64,000 bases of DNA from Gemmatimonadaceae bacterium (GCA_035633115.1 DASQFN010000106.1:124001-188000); one strand, 5' to 3'. Counted from the first letter of the stretch, positions 24,472 to 34,942 are shown. The notes: generated by a model from the sequence alone, not told the origin. Numbers and translations: made by a program.

Positions 24472-27400
24472 TCACGAGGTCGAGCGCAAGGTGAGAACGA
24501 CCGACGCTCCTTTGCCTTCTTCGCTGGCGATCCGGATGGCGCCACCCCACGACTCGAGCAGTCGCCGGCTTATCGCGAGCCCGAGTCCGCTCCCTGTTGT
24601 GCGCGTTGAAAAATGCGGCTCGAAAACGCGCGGCAAATCGGCCTGGCCGATGCCGGCCCCGTCGTCCGAAATCTCGATTGATGCCGTGTCGGCGGCGCGG
24701 CTCAGCGTCACGTCGACATTTCGCGCGCGCGCCAGTCGCGCATTCTCGAAGAGATTCAGAAGAACGTCGCGCAGCTCGACGCTGCGCGCTTTGACGATCG
24801 CCGGCTCTTCCGCGCCGGAAAGATTCCAGGTGACGTCACCCACTCCCATTCGCTCGAGCGCCACGACATCACGTAATATCGCAGCAACGTCAATGCTCTC
24901 AGGCGGTGGCAGCTCAGACGCCGTCGTCCCATACCTGCTGAACGCGCGCGCAGTCTCGTCCAGGCGATCGATCTCGGAGAGAATTCTGGTGACGTTGTCT
25001 TCGAGCACGCGATCGAAATCGACGCGCGCATCCGCGCGCGCCCGACGCAAGTGCTGCACTCCGAGCCGAATTGGCGTCAGTGGATTCTTTATCTCGTGGG
25101 CGACCTGCCGGGCCATCTCGCCCCAGGCAAGCACGCGCTCGGCCCGCGCGACCTCGAAGCGGCTGAGCTCGAGATCGCGCGCCAGCCGCTTTGCCGCCAC
25201 GCCGCTCAGCCACAACGCCGCGACGGCGCCCATCAGCGTCGCGAAGAGCACGAGGATCGTCAGATCACGGCGGCGGCGGTCGAGAGTGAGCTCGTCGCTG
25301 CGTGCCGGCGCAGCGAGTACGTAGCGCTCCTGCAGTGGACCCGAAGCCGCGCGGTAACCGAAGAGAACGTCGTTCGGCCCCACCTGCTGCTGCCAGCTCG
25401 AGTGAAGCTCCCCGCGCGAGGCGATACTTAGGTACACCGGCACCGGGAGCGCGCGTCCGGCGGGTGCCAGCTGGTCGAGCAGCGAATCGCTCACTGCGCC
25501 GAGTACCCCGCTCGAGTACAGAAAAAGCGGCGTGTTGTACGGCCGGGCGACGAGGCCCGCGCCGGAGCTGTCTGCGACCTCGACCACTGCATCGAGCGTC
25601 TCCCTCAGCAACAGCTCGCGAACGTCTCGCTCGTCACCACTCAGCCGCTGGTACGACCAGATTGCGAAGGCCAGCGCAGGGACGACGAAGAACGCGGACA
25701 ATGCGAGAGTGAGACGGCCGCGGTAGCTGCGAATCCATTTGCCCGCGCGAGCGCGAACCCATCGCACGAATCCCCCCTCGGCCAGTGCGCCAAGGGCCCA
25801 CAGGAGTCCAGCGATGGCGACGTTCAGAAGCGCGATCAGGACTGCGCGCTCGGCGCGCGCGGCGGCTGAGCGCAGGTCGACTTCCGCGTGAGCGCGCGCG
25901 ATTCCACGCGACGTCAGCACGAGTCTGTCGCCATGAACCTCGTTTCCGATTCGCCTCCATTGGATTGTGCTTCCTCGAATCGTCGTATCAGGCGTGACGT
26001 CGGAGATCGTCAGCGTGTAGGGCGGTTCGGAGCGCAACGGCGGGGAGAATCCGAGCAGTGATACGAACGGGTCCGCGGCAATGAGCTGTGTACGCGGCGA
26101 AGCCACCGCGGTGGTGAATCCGCTTCCCGAGTGGGGAAGCGCCATCACGACCTGTCGACCGTTGACTCCAACCGTCTGCTGAATCACGGGTTGCGCAGAG
26201 TCGCGCGCGCTGAGCACGAGACCCGCAACGAGACTCGAGTCGTATGCGACCGGCGCGAGTCGCAGCTCCGCGACGCGTTCGCCGGATGCTGTCCAAGCAG
26301 CGATCGAGACAGGCAGCTCCGCGGCGGCCAGATCCGAGGTCGCGTACCGCTTCAACAGGTCGGCGCGCGTGCCGGCTGAATCGTATCGCGCCAGCTCCGC
26401 AGCGAAGCGTCTGAGAAGCGTTGCAACGTCACCGTCCGGACGCTGCAAACGCTGAATGTCCTGAGCCGCGAGCTCGAGCCGTTGTGCCGTGGTCGTGCGC
26501 CACACGATCGCTGACGTCGTCAGCCCGGCGAGAACCGCGATGACCGCTGCCGCGCGAAGATGCACGCGACTCGCTCGACGCGAGCCGAGGAGCACCAGCC
26601 AGAAAGCGGCGAGCCAGAATGCAAACAGCATCAGGAAGAGGGGCATTTCCCAGGTCAGCCACAGAGTGGCGGTGGTGCCCCAGCCAGGATGCGCGATGCC
26701 TCGCAGAGCTTGTAAAACCAGCAGGGGACCAGCGCCCGCGAGGAGGAAAGCCGCCGCGAGTGCGGCTGGCCGCGAAGCTCTGACGCGTCTCGACCTTATG
26801 AGTGCATAGACGAGCAGCAGGAGAAGCGACGACGATATCGCGAGGACGCCCGCATTCGCCGTAAATGGTCCGCCGATCGGCGAGTAGTAGTACGTCGGGT
26901 CGAACGCTCGGAGACTGTTGGAGAGACTGTTCCAGGGAACGATGCCCACGGCCACTGCACAGACGCCGATCGCGATGAGACGCTGACCCAGAAGCTTCCG
27001 GTCGCGCCATGCGACTGCCAGAAAGGCCAGCAGGCCGATGCCAAGCAGCATTGTTCCCCACACGCGCGCAGCTGCAACGCGACCGAATTGAACCATCGCC
27101 CTCGGCAACGGGATCGCATCGGCGCGTAGTGCGGTCGTCCCGTTGACGCTAAGAACCGGCTGACCGGCTGCGGTGTCGCCGGGCGGCGCAAACGTGAACG
27201 ACTCGATCTCGTCCCTTCCGCTGATTCGGGAATCGAGACCGGCAGACAGCCTGTCGGCGGGCGGCTCAGCGTGAAGAACCGCTGTCGCAACAGCGCGGCG
27301 CCGCCCGCGCTGCGCCGTCGCGGTCATCGTCGTATAGAACGGAGTTACCGAAACGGAGAGCGGCGCGGCAGGCGGCGTTGGATCCACGACAACTCTTCCG

Positions 27401-27762
27401 GACCAGGCAAGCGGTTGACCGTTTTCGAAGAGAACTACTCCTTCCTCGGGGGCGGGGTCCAGGCCCGCGAGATATTCGAAAGCGCCGTCGAGACTTCTCG
27501 GCGATTCCAGCGCGAGTGCTGCCGCGCGGCGGAGGCGGCGCTCCTCTTCCGCGACGGCATTGCGAAGCGCAATGATGCCTCTCGCTCGTGCCTCGGATTC
27601 GTAACGGCTCGCCGTCCCGGCGGGCGCTCCTGATGCGCTGCCGCTGGCGTCAGCCGGGTCGCGGGCGTAAGGTAGAAGAGGACTCCGGAGCCAGACCGCC
27701 AGCAGCAGAATCGCGCTGCCCCCCGCAACGAGTGCGACGCCTGGCGCGAGACGACGCTTCAC
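24472..27762 (-). CDS. NtrY-like multi-pass sensor histidine kinase
   Basis: A 1096-residue membrane kinase. There is one N-terminal helix (8-24), a periplasmic loop, a block of hydrophobic helices (about 235-430), a second extracytoplasmic region, and further helices (LTLALSAFFVVPALAFAIWS; LTILVLFATLMGAVAALWLS) before the catalytic part. The DHp site reads RQVAHEIKNPLTPIRLGVQH, the NtrY-type signature. The ATPase has LLNLFENARLA, ISDDGAGIGQADLPRVFEPH and GSGLGLAISRRLLESWGG. It is much longer than canonical NtrY (about 750). The likely partner is the NtrX-like regulator at 9417-10784. It is followed by the dual kinase and faces the creatininase gene, 24 bases apart. Confidence 0.88.
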   Translation of the reverse strand: MKRRLAPGVALVAGGSAILLLAVWLRSPLLPYARDPADASGSASGAPAGTASRYESEARARGIIALRNAVAEEERRLRRAAALALESPRSLDGAFEYLAGLDPAPEEGVVLFENGQPLAWSGRVVVDPTPPAAPLSVSVTPFYTTMTATAQRGRRRAVATAVLHAEPPADRLSAGLDSRISGRDEIESFTFAPPGDTAAGQPVLSVNGTTALRADAIPLPRAMVQFGRVAAARVWGTMLLGIGLLAFLAVAWRDRKLLGQRLIAIGVCAVAVGIVPWNSLSNSLRAFDPTYYYSPIGGPFTANAGVLAISSSLLLLLVYALIRSRRVRASRPAALAAAFLLAGAGPLLVLQALRGIAHPGWGTTATLWLTWEMPLFLMLFAFWLAAFWLVLLGSRRASRVHLRAAAVIAVLAGLTTSAIVWRTTTAQRLELAAQDIQRLQRPDGDVATLLRRFAAELARYDSAGTRADLLKRYATSDLAAAELPVSIAAWTASGERVAELRLAPVAYDSSLVAGLVLSARDSAQPVIQQTVGVNGRQVVMALPHSGSGFTTAVASPRTQLIAADPFVSLLGFSPPLRSEPPYTLTISDVTPDTTIRGSTIQWRRIGNEVHGDRLVLTSRGIARAHAEVDLRSAAARAERAVLIALLNVAIAGLLWALGALAEGGFVRWVRARAGKWIRSYRGRLTLALSAFFVVPALAFAIWSYQRLSGDERDVRELLLRETLDAVVEVADSSGAGLVARPYNTPLFLYSSGVLGAVSDSLLDQLAPAGRALPVPVYLSIASRGELHSSWQQQVGPNDVLFGYRAASGPLQERYVLAAPARSDELTLDRRRRDLTILVLFATLMGAVAALWLSGVAAKRLARDLELSRFEVARAERVLAWGEMARQVAHEIKNPLTPIRLGVQHLRRARADARVDFDRVLEDNVTRILSEIDRLDETARAFSRYGTTASELPPPESIDVAAILRDVVALERMGVGDVTWNLSGAEEPAIVKARSVELRDVLLNLFENARLARARNVDVTLSRAADTASIEISDDGAGIGQADLPRVFEPHFSTRTTGSGLGLAISRRLLESWGGAIRIASEEGKGASVVLTLRSTS

Positions 27763-27786
27763 GACCTTAATGCCCGCGGCGGGCGA

Positions 27787-28596
27787 ATGACGCGAACTTC
27801 ACTACTGCCATCCCAGATACCGGACGACGCACCCGCGAGGCCCGCGCCTCATGCGCCGATCGTTCCGGTACAGGAAAACGCTCCCCGCCTGATCAAGGAA
27901 TTGATACCGATGCAGATCGAGGCGATTCTCGCTGAAGATCCGCGATTGATTCTTCCGGTCGGCACATGCGAGCAGCACGGGCCTCACCTTCCACTCGGCT
28001 GTGATACGATCATTGTGGAGCGTCTGGCGGACGATCTTTCCAAGGAATTCGGTGTCCTTCGCGCGCCGACGCTCGAGTACGGCGTGAATGTCGACACGGA
28101 GCGCGGGTTTGTCGGCAACGGGTCGGTACGAAAGAAAACTCTGCACCGGATGCTCAACGATCTGCTGTCGTCATGGGAAGCGACTGGAGTAAAGGAGTTC
28201 ATTCTTCTCACGGCTCACGGACACGATCCGCACCAGGAAGCACTCGCAACCGTCATTACCGCCGGTGCCCGGGTGCGCGTGGTGGACATCTTCGCCGTGA
28301 ACCTCTCCCTCCTCCTGGAGGGACAGAGCGAGGCGATGCACGGCGACGAAGTGGACACGTCCATCATGCTGTATCTCTGTCCGGAGATGGTACACCAGGA
28401 GCTGGCGCAGGACTATATGATGGGGCGCGAACAGCTGCGGCGTTACCGCCGCGGCACTTTGAAGGTACCGAGCGGCAGCGCGGGATCGCTCGGACGGCCG
28501 TCGCTCGCGAGCGCCGAAAAGGGCCGGATTCTTTACGAGTACATTCGCTCGCGTATCAGCGATCGCATCTTCCTGGCCCCGGCACTCAGCGAATGA
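27787..28596 (+). CDS. Creatininase-family metal-dependent amidohydrolase
   Basis: A 269-residue protein. The first 35 residues are variable; the domain begins near PRLIKELIPMQIEAIL. Metal ligands of the family are visible: Glu and His in LPVGTCEQHGPHLPLGCDT, an Asp in the same motif, HGHDPHQEALA, and the Glu in HGDEVDTSIMLYL. Creatininase-fold enzymes hydrolyse cyclic or linear amides (creatinine, formylated amines in riboflavin/F420 routes, mycofactocin precursor). No pathway neighbour identifies the substrate here. It is divergent from the NtrY-like kinase; ATG at 27910 is an alternative start. Confidence 0.82.
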   Translation: MTRTSLLPSQIPDDAPARPAPHAPIVPVQENAPRLIKELIPMQIEAILAEDPRLILPVGTCEQHGPHLPLGCDTIIVERLADDLSKEFGVLRAPTLEYGVNVDTERGFVGNGSVRKKTLHRMLNDLLSSWEATGVKEFILLTAHGHDPHQEALATVITAGARVRVVDIFAVNLSLLLEGQSEAMHGDEVDTSIMLYLCPEMVHQELAQDYMMGREQLRRYRRGTLKVPSGSAGSLGRPSLASAEKGRILYEYIRSRISDRIFLAPALSE

Positions 28597-28657
28597 AAGC
28601 GGCGATTGTGCGCATCACGCTTAATCGATTTTACATCCAGATTTCATTAAATCGGCA

Positions 28658-28688
28658 TTGACGCGTTGCGTCGGGATGCTGGTATTGT
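28658..28688 (+). promoter_or_regulatory. Candidate promoter of the efflux operon
   Basis: TTGACG at 28658-28663 and TATTGT at 28683-28688 are separated by 19 bases, longer than ideal. An AT-rich stretch lies upstream (28621-28650), and GACGC-GTT-GCGTC at 28660-28672 could be an operator half-site pair. The position, about 75 bases before the TolC-like start, is right. Confidence 0.35.
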
Positions 28689-28764
28689 AGCAGGGCCGGG
28701 CTGCATTGAAACAAGCGCCGGAGACGGCGCGTACGGCCCCGTGACCCGAGCCCCAAACCAAACA

Positions 28765-30294
28765 ATGAAAATGCGTCAGTTCCTGCTCATTGCAGCACTT
28801 GCGCCGGCCACCGTTGCGGCCGCGCAAAGCCCGACATCATCCCCGACCTCGAGCGCCATTCTCGCCGTGCGCGGAGGCGCCGACACGGTGACGCTGGCGA
28901 CATTGTCGCTGGCGGACGCGATCACAATCGCGCGCCGCAACAATCCCGCGCACCTCGAAGTAATCAACAACCGCCGAACGGCCGATGCCGCGGTGCGCAC
29001 CGCGTATGGCCAGCTTCTTCCGAGCGCCGACGCGAGCTTCACCGCGCAGCGCCAGCAGGGCGGACGGCAGATCTTCAACGGCGGAAGCTTCGGCGCCAGC
29101 TCCGATGTCAACCAGTCCAATTATCGGATCGGGATCGACTACCGCATCAACTCCGCCTCGCTGATCACACCGCGCCTGCAACGCGCGAGCCGCGATGCCG
29201 TCGAGGCGGACATCACGGGCAGCGCCGAGCTCCTTCGCGCGCAGGTGACGCAACAGTACCTGTCGATACTCCAGGCAGAGGATCGCGCTAAGCTGCAGGA
29301 CACTCTTCTCGTAGCCGCGAAATCGCAGGTGGTACTCGCGCAGGCCAGAGCGCTCGTCGGATCAGCAACGCAGCTCGACGTGCAGCGCTCCGAGATATCG
29401 CTCGGCCAGCAGCAGGTGGAAGTGCTGCTGGCAAGAAATCAGATCGAGATCGAGAAGCTCCGGCTTTTTCAGCTGATGGGAATCACACAGCCGCCCACCG
29501 TTGCGCTGACGAGCCAGTTCACGGTGGCGCCCGATCCGCCGCCGCTTGCCGATCTGCTCAAATCCGCACTCACGCAGAACCCCGTAGTGCTCGCGCTTCG
29601 CTCGCGGGAGAAGGTCGCCGATCTCAACGTGAGGCGGGAGAAGGGACAATATTCCCCCACCCTGAGCATGAGCACCGGAATCTCCGGCTATACATACTCT
29701 TACACGAACTCGAACTTTCCGGTACAGCAGGCGATGGCGCAGGCTTTGTCATCGCAGGCCTCCTGCATACGCGTAGAAGAGGTGAGGGCGACGCTCAACC
29801 TTCCCAACGACCTTGCCGCCTGCAACTCCATTGCGCTGAGCGATGCTCAGGCAGCTGAGATCAGGCGTCAGAATTCCCAGTTTCCATTCAAGTTCCAGAA
29901 TGCCCCGAAGTCACTTGCTGTCTCCCTGTCGCTGCCGCTCTTCGACGGTTTTGCGCGAGAGCAGCGAGTGCAGGAAGCGCAGGCGTCGAGCGCTGATGCG
30001 CGTTACGGCGTGCGCGCCCGCGAGCTCGCGATTGTCGCCGACGTGACTGCTGCGTATCACACGCTCAAGACCGCCGAGCAGACCTCCGCACTGCAGGAGC
30101 AGAACTCGGCAAAGGCGAGAGTTGAGCTCAAGTTCACGCAGGACCGTTACAGCAACGGGCAGGTGACGTTCGTCGATCTGATTGAATCGCGCGCCGCGTA
30201 CGAGCGCGCCGAAAGCGATCGGATCAACGCGATTTACGCATATCACAAGGCGTTCGCCGCTCTGGAAAGCGCGGTTGGACGCTCACTCCGATAA
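28765..30294 (+). CDS. TolC-family outer-membrane efflux protein
   Basis: A 510-residue protein starting at ATG 28765 (the open frame begins at 28666, but those codons precede the signal peptide). The signal is FLLIAALAPATVAAAQS. Two tandem OEP repeats follow: LSLADAITIARRNNPAHLEV with YRIGIDYRIN and RAQVTQQYLSILQAEDRAKL in the first, LADLLKSALTQNPVVLALRS with LAVSLSLPLFDGFAREQRV in the second. Long heptad-rich helices lie in each half. It forms the outer-membrane channel of the tripartite exporter encoded downstream; first gene of the operon. Confidence 0.93.
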   Translation: MKMRQFLLIAALAPATVAAAQSPTSSPTSSAILAVRGGADTVTLATLSLADAITIARRNNPAHLEVINNRRTADAAVRTAYGQLLPSADASFTAQRQQGGRQIFNGGSFGASSDVNQSNYRIGIDYRINSASLITPRLQRASRDAVEADITGSAELLRAQVTQQYLSILQAEDRAKLQDTLLVAAKSQVVLAQARALVGSATQLDVQRSEISLGQQQVEVLLARNQIEIEKLRLFQLMGITQPPTVALTSQFTVAPDPPPLADLLKSALTQNPVVLALRSREKVADLNVRREKGQYSPTLSMSTGISGYTYSYTNSNFPVQQAMAQALSSQASCIRVEEVRATLNLPNDLAACNSIALSDAQAAEIRRQNSQFPFKFQNAPKSLAVSLSLPLFDGFAREQRVQEAQASSADARYGVRARELAIVADVTAAYHTLKTAEQTSALQEQNSAKARVELKFTQDRYSNGQVTFVDLIESRAAYERAESDRINAIYAYHKAFAALESAVGRSLR

Positions 30295-30306
30295 AGAAAA
30301 AACTCA

Positions 30307-31611
30307 ATGTCAAAGCGCAAGAAGTGGGGACTGATCGGCGGCGGTGTGCTGGTCATCGCGATCATCGGCGTCACGGCCGCGGCGAAAAATAGAAACAAGG
30401 CTGCTGAAGTTCGCATCGAGCCGGTAGAGCGCCGTGATCTGGTTGCATCGGTGACCGCCAGCGGGCAGGTGCAGCCGCACACGAAAGTCGACTTGAGCGC
30501 CGAAATAACGGGGCGAATCGTGCGCCTCGCGGTGAAAGAAGGCGACATGGTCACCAAAGGCCAGTTTCTGCTGGAGATCGACCCGTCGCAGTACAAAGCA
30601 TCCGCGGAGCGCGCGGCTGCAGCGGTGGCGAGCGCCCGTTCACAGTCGGGAAGCGCGCGGCCGAGTCTCCTGCAGGCGCGCCGAAATTACGACAGACTGC
30701 TCGCCCTGAAGAAAGCCAATCCGACTCTCGTCTCCGACGAGCAGGTGGAACAGCTGAGGACGCAAGTAGAGGTTGCGCAGGCTCAGCTCGAGTCGGCGAA
30801 CAACGGCATCGTGCAGTCGCAGGCGTCTCTCCGCGACGCTCAGAGTCTGCTCGCCAAGACGACGATCTTCGCCCCGATGTCGGGACGCGTCACGCGCCTG
30901 AACGTACAGGAAGGCGAGACGGCAATCATGGGGACTCTCAACAAGGATGCCGCGACTCTACTGAGCATCAGCGACATGGGCGTCCTGGAGACAAAGGTGA
31001 AGGTCGACGAGACCGACGTATCGCGCATCGACCTCGGGGATTCCACTGTCATTCAGATCGACGCATTCCCCGATACCACGTTTGTCGGACGGGTGACGAA
31101 GATCTCGAACAGCTCCGTCAAGACCGGCGCCTCGGGCGGCGTGGGCGCGAGCACCACCGACCAGGCAATCGACTACGAGGTTACGATCCAGCTTCTCAAT
31201 TCTCCACCGTCAACGCGGCCGGATTTTTCCGCGACCGCCAAGATCATCACCGATACCCGGAGGAACGTCATCACCGTTCCGATCATCGCGCTCACCGTGC
31301 GCGAGCCCGAGCCCGTCGCGAAGGGCGACAGCGGCGCGGTGATTCTCGGCCGCACGAGAGCCGAGGTGAAGGAAGTCGGGAAGCGGGAGTCCGAAGGCGT
31401 GTTCGTCGTCGGCGCGGACAACAAAGTGACCTTCCGCCCCGTAAAGGTTGGTATAGCAGGCGAGAAGTACTTCGAGATCGTCGGCGGATTGAAGGAGCGC
31501 GAAAAGATCGTCGCGGGCACGTACCAGGCGATCCGGGATCTGAAAGACGGAGCGCTCGTCAAACCGATGAAGGAAAAGGACACGAAGAAGCCCGGAGAGA
31601 AAAAAGCGTGA
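30307..31611 (+). CDS. MacA/HlyD-family periplasmic adaptor of the ABC efflux system
   Basis: A 434-residue membrane-fusion protein with one N-terminal helix ([19 protein letters not shown]). The lipoyl halves are [20 protein letters not shown] and [20 protein letters not shown]. They flank an alpha-hairpin (about 100-185; [20 protein letters not shown]). Beta-barrel and membrane-proximal domains follow ([35 protein letters not shown]). It should link the inner-membrane permeases to the TolC-like channel. It begins 12 bases after the channel gene; its stop overlaps the GTG of the ATPase gene (GTGA). Confidence 0.93.
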   Translation: MSKRKKWGLIGGGVLVIAIIGVTAAAKNRNKAAEVRIEPVERRDLVASVTASGQVQPHTKVDLSAEITGRIVRLAVKEGDMVTKGQFLLEIDPSQYKASAERAAAAVASARSQSGSARPSLLQARRNYDRLLALKKANPTLVSDEQVEQLRTQVEVAQAQLESANNGIVQSQASLRDAQSLLAKTTIFAPMSGRVTRLNVQEGETAIMGTLNKDAATLLSISDMGVLETKVKVDETDVSRIDLGDSTVIQIDAFPDTTFVGRVTKISNSSVKTGASGGVGASTTDQAIDYEVTIQLLNSPPSTRPDFSATAKIITDTRRNVITVPIIALTVREPEPVAKGDSGAVILGRTRAEVKEVGKRESEGVFVVGADNKVTFRPVKVGIAGEKYFEIVGGLKEREKIVAGTYQAIRDLKDGALVKPMKEKDTKKPGEKKA

Positions 31612-32420
31612 CACCGGTAACTGAGGCGTCGCTGAGCACGATCGCCGAGCGACAGGCGGTAACGGCGACCGAGGGTGCAGTACCCGGCGCCGACTGGGTG
31701 ATCGTCACGCGCGGACTGAAGCGCGAGTACGACATGGGCGGCGAGATCGTGCGCGCGCTTCGCGGCGTGGACATCGCAATCCGCCGCAACGAGTACGTGG
31801 CGATCATGGGACCGTCAGGCTCCGGCAAATCGACACTGATGAATCTGATCGGCTGCCTCGATACCCCGGATGCCGGAGAGTACTGGTTGAGCGGCGAGCT
31901 CGTATCGGCCAAGGCAGACGACGAGCTGGCGCGCGTTCGGAACAGGGAGATCGGATTCGTCTTCCAGACGTTCAATCTTCTTCCGCGGGCGAGCGCTCTG
32001 CACAACGTCGAGCTTCCCCTCGTCTATGCCGGAGTGCCCGCTGGCGAGCGGAAGCGCCGGGCGACTGCTGCCCTCGAGAGCGTTCAGCTAGGCGATCGCA
32101 TTCACCACCGCCCGAATGAGCTCTCGGGCGGACAGCGGCAGCGCGTCGCAATAGCGCGCGCTCTGGTGAATGAGCCGTCGATCCTGCTTGCCGATGAGCC
32201 GACCGGCAACCTCGATTCAGGGACGTCGGAAGAGATCATGAAGGTGTTCGAGGAGCTCGCCAACCACGGGCAGACTGTCATCATGGTGACGCACGAAGCC
32301 GACATCGCAGCGCACGCACGGCGCGTCGTGGTGCTGCGTGACGGGATGATCGCCAGCGATGAGAAAGCCGCGGAGTATGCGGCGCGCATCGAGCGCGGCG
32401 AAGTTCACACCACTCACTAA
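31608..32420 (+). CDS. ABC transporter ATP-binding protein (MacB/LolD type)
   Basis: A 270-residue nucleotide-binding subunit of the MacB-LolD-FtsE class. About 35 extra residues precede the domain. Walker A is [15 protein letters not shown], the Q-loop [14 protein letters not shown], the signature [15 protein letters not shown], Walker [13 protein letters not shown], and the switch VTHEADIA. MacB proper fuses ATPase and permease; here they are separate. It is the only ATPase in an operon with four permease genes, so it must energise all of them or another ATPase must exist elsewhere. The GTG start overlaps the adaptor stop. Confidence 0.95.
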   Translation: MTPVTEASLSTIAERQAVTATEGAVPGADWVIVTRGLKREYDMGGEIVRALRGVDIAIRRNEYVAIMGPSGSGKSTLMNLIGCLDTPDAGEYWLSGELVSAKADDELARVRNREIGFVFQTFNLLPRASALHNVELPLVYAGVPAGERKRRATAALESVQLGDRIHHRPNELSGGQRQRVAIARALVNEPSILLADEPTGNLDSGTSEEIMKVFEELANHGQTVIMVTHEADIAAHARRVVVLRDGMIASDEKAAEYAARIERGEVHTTH

Positions 32421-32429
32421 ACACTCCTC

Positions 32430-33671
32430 GTGCCGTTCGTAGACGCCATCCGGCTCGCGCTGGCGCAGATTCGCGTACAGAAGCTGAAGAGCTTCTTCAC
32501 GCTGCTCGGCGTCACGATCGGTGTGATGTTTCTGATCGCTGTCGTGTCGATCGTCGAGGGCATGGGCAGCTACATGGAGCACGACTTCGCCGCGAAGCTT
32601 TTCGGCGTGAACACGTTCGAGCTCCGGCGGCGCCCCGACTTCTCGAGCGGCAACATCTCCGACGAGACGTGGCGCGAATGGCAGCGGAGGCCGCGTATCC
32701 GCGACAGCGACATACAGCCTGTCGTCGAGACACTCCCCCCAGGAACACTCTGGTCGGCCATGGGGCAGGACAACGTCGTGATGCAGTCGCCTTACTCCAA
32801 GCCGCGCACGCTCCTCGCCGAAGCGGTCGACGGCCAGTACTTCCAGATCAGAAATCTCGAGGTCGCCAGCGGGCGTCTGATCTCGCCGCAGGAGCTGACC
32901 CTCGGAACGCCCGTGATCGTCATTGGCAAGGAGATCGGCGAGAAATTCTTCCCGAACCTGGATCCGATCGGAAAAACGCTTCGCCTCGGAGGCATGCCCT
33001 TCACGATTATCGGCGTGGCGGTAGAACAAGGCTCCGTGTTCGGAATATCCCTCGACCGGTTCGTGATCGGGCCGCTTCACTCTCCGCTCCGCCGTCTCGT
33101 CAATCCGGCGGGCGTGGTGGACGCAATCAGGATCAAGACGGCTCACCCCGCGGATCTCGTCGACGCACAGGAGGCGGTTCGTTCGGTGATGCGGTCGCGG
33201 CGCGGCCTTCGTCCCTCACAACCCGACAATTTCGCGATCGAGACGTCGGAGTCAGCTCTGTCATTCTGGACGGCGATCAAATCCAAACTCGTGATCGCCG
33301 GTGTCGTCCTGCCTGCCATCGGCCTCATCGTCGGCGCGATCGTGATCATGAACATCATGCTCGTCGCCGTTGCGGAGCGAACGAGGGAGATCGGCATACG
33401 AAAAGCGCTCGGCGCGCGGCGGCGCGACATCATGTCACAATTCCTCGTCGAATCGGCCACGCTCAGCACTGTTGGCGCCGGCTTCGGGATCGCCCTCGGC
33501 ATCGCGGTCTCGCAGCTGATCGCTGCTACTTCCCCGCTCCCGGCGTCCGTTGCTCCATGGTCGATTGTCGCCGGAGTACTCGTCGGCGCAGGCGTCGGAA
33601 TCGCCGCGGGGATCTACCCCGCGAGCCGCGCGTCGAAACTGGATCCGATCCTCGCGTTGAGGCAGGAGTAA
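32430..33671 (+). CDS. ABC transporter permease, MacB/FtsX type (copy A)
   Basis: 413 residues: one N-terminal helix (SFFTLLGVTIGVMFLIAVVS), a periplasmic MacB core (about 40-260) and three C-terminal helices within the FtsX domain (VVLPAIGLIVGAIVIMNIML; the AERTREIGIRKALGARRRDI cytoplasmic loop; GAGVGIAAGIYPASRASKLD). The start is GTG at 32430. Closest in this window to the third permease (34993): both open with (K/R)SFFTLLG and share the RPRI segment. Its stop TAA overlaps the ATG of the next permease by one base. Confidence 0.9.
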   Translation: MPFVDAIRLALAQIRVQKLKSFFTLLGVTIGVMFLIAVVSIVEGMGSYMEHDFAAKLFGVNTFELRRRPDFSSGNISDETWREWQRRPRIRDSDIQPVVETLPPGTLWSAMGQDNVVMQSPYSKPRTLLAEAVDGQYFQIRNLEVASGRLISPQELTLGTPVIVIGKEIGEKFFPNLDPIGKTLRLGGMPFTIIGVAVEQGSVFGISLDRFVIGPLHSPLRRLVNPAGVVDAIRIKTAHPADLVDAQEAVRSVMRSRRGLRPSQPDNFAIETSESALSFWTAIKSKLVIAGVVLPAIGLIVGAIVIMNIMLVAVAERTREIGIRKALGARRRDIMSQFLVESATLSTVGAGFGIALGIAVSQLIAATSPLPASVAPWSIVAGVLVGAGVGIAAGIYPASRASKLDPILALRQE

Positions 33672-34942
33672 TGAGTCTCACGTCGAAGGTATTCAACATC
33701 ACCGAAGGCATCGGCATCGCGTTCGACGCGATCCGCTCCAACAAGGTGCGCGCTGCGCTGACGATTCTTGGCGTCGCCGTCGGTGTGTTTGTAGTTGTCG
33801 CGCTTTCGGCCGCGATCCACGGCATCAACGCGAGCGTCGCAAAGGATCTCGAATCCGCGGGACCTACGAGCTTCTTCGTATATCGGCGGCCCGCGGCGCT
33901 CGCATCGGTCTGTGACGGCACCGATGAGACATGTCCGGAACGCCGCAATCCGGCGCTGACGATGGCCGAGGCGGAGGCGATTGCCCGTCTCCCCGAAGTG
34001 CTGGGAGTCACTCCGCATGTCGGCGGCAACGCTCGAATCCGCTACAAGGATCGCCAGTCGGAGAGCGTGGGTCTCGACGCATATTCCGCGACGTGGCTCG
34101 ACGTTGAAGGAGGCGACATCATCGCCGGCCGGAATTTCACTTATGCAGAGAACACAACAGCGGCCCGTGTAGCCGTGATCAACGACAAGCTCGCCGGGCA
34201 GCTGTTTCCGGGGTCAGATCCTCTGGACAAGATGATCGTGATAAGCGGAGTGCCGTTCCGCGTGCTGGGGATCTATCACAACGTCGGGAGCTTTCTTGGA
34301 AAGCCGAACTCGTCGTCGGCCGGTAACGATCCGCGAGCGATTGTTCCTCTGGAGAGTGGCGTTCGGAACCTGGACATGTACATGCGGCGACTCGATTTCA
34401 CCGTCAAGCCTCGCGCGAGCGTGACCCAGACCGAGGCAATCGACGCCGTGACGACGCTCATTCGCGCCGAGCGCGGGCTGCGTCCGGGGGCGCCGGACAA
34501 TTTCGCCATCATGACCTCGGAAAAACTCCTGTCGATCTACAACGGATTCTTCGGTGTCTTTTTTCTTGTAATGATTGCGCTCTCGGCGGTCGGACTGATG
34601 GTCGGCGGCGTCGGGGTGATAGCCATCATGATGATCAGCGTCACCGAGCGGACGCGGGAGATCGGCGTGAGAAAGGCGCTCGGCGCGACGCGATCGACGA
34701 TTCTCTGGCAGTTCCTTGTCGAGGCGGCGACGCTCACGTGCATCGGTGCCGCGGTCGGTCTTATCGGCGGATCGATCGTGGCCTACATGGTGAATCGTTT
34801 CACTCCGGTCCCTGCGTCCACGCCGGCGATGGCGATCGCTGCCGCGCTCGCGGTCAGCGCCGTCACGGGAATCGTATTCGGCCTCCTTCCCGCCATTCGC
34901 GCATCGCGACTCGATCCGGTCGAAGCACTCAGGTACGAGTAG
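33671..34942 (+). CDS. ABC transporter permease, MacB/FtsX type (copy B)
   Basis: 423 residues starting at ATG 33671 (TAATG junction). The longer open frame reaching back to 32669 is antisense to nothing but out of frame with copy A, so I trimmed it. N-terminal helix RAALTILGVAVGVFVVVALS. The periplasmic core has an extra Cys pair (SVCDGTDETCPERRN) absent from the other three copies. C-terminal helices surround VTERTREIGVRKALGATRST. Closest to the fourth permease: both have FLVMI-LS-VGLMVGG and a (A/S)LTILGV start. Followed by a hairpin before the next permease. Confidence 0.9.
   Translation: MSLTSKVFNITEGIGIAFDAIRSNKVRAALTILGVAVGVFVVVALSAAIHGINASVAKDLESAGPTSFFVYRRPAALASVCDGTDETCPERRNPALTMAEAEAIARLPEVLGVTPHVGGNARIRYKDRQSESVGLDAYSATWLDVEGGDIIAGRNFTYAENTTAARVAVINDKLAGQLFPGSDPLDKMIVISGVPFRVLGIYHNVGSFLGKPNSSSAGNDPRAIVPLESGVRNLDMYMRRLDFTVKPRASVTQTEAIDAVTTLIRAERGLRPGAPDNFAIMTSEKLLSIYNGFFGVFFLVMIALSAVGLMVGGVGVIAIMMISVTERTREIGVRKALGATRSTILWQFLVEAATLTCIGAAVGLIGGSIVAYMVNRFTPVPASTPAMAIAAALAVSAVTGIVFGLLPAIRASRLDPVEALRYE

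Noticed and set aside
32669-33670. Long open frame extending the second permease upstream by more than 300 codons
   Set aside because: It lies in another frame of the first permease gene, and the encoded sequence is Arg/His-rich with no domain. The real start is the ATG at 33671.
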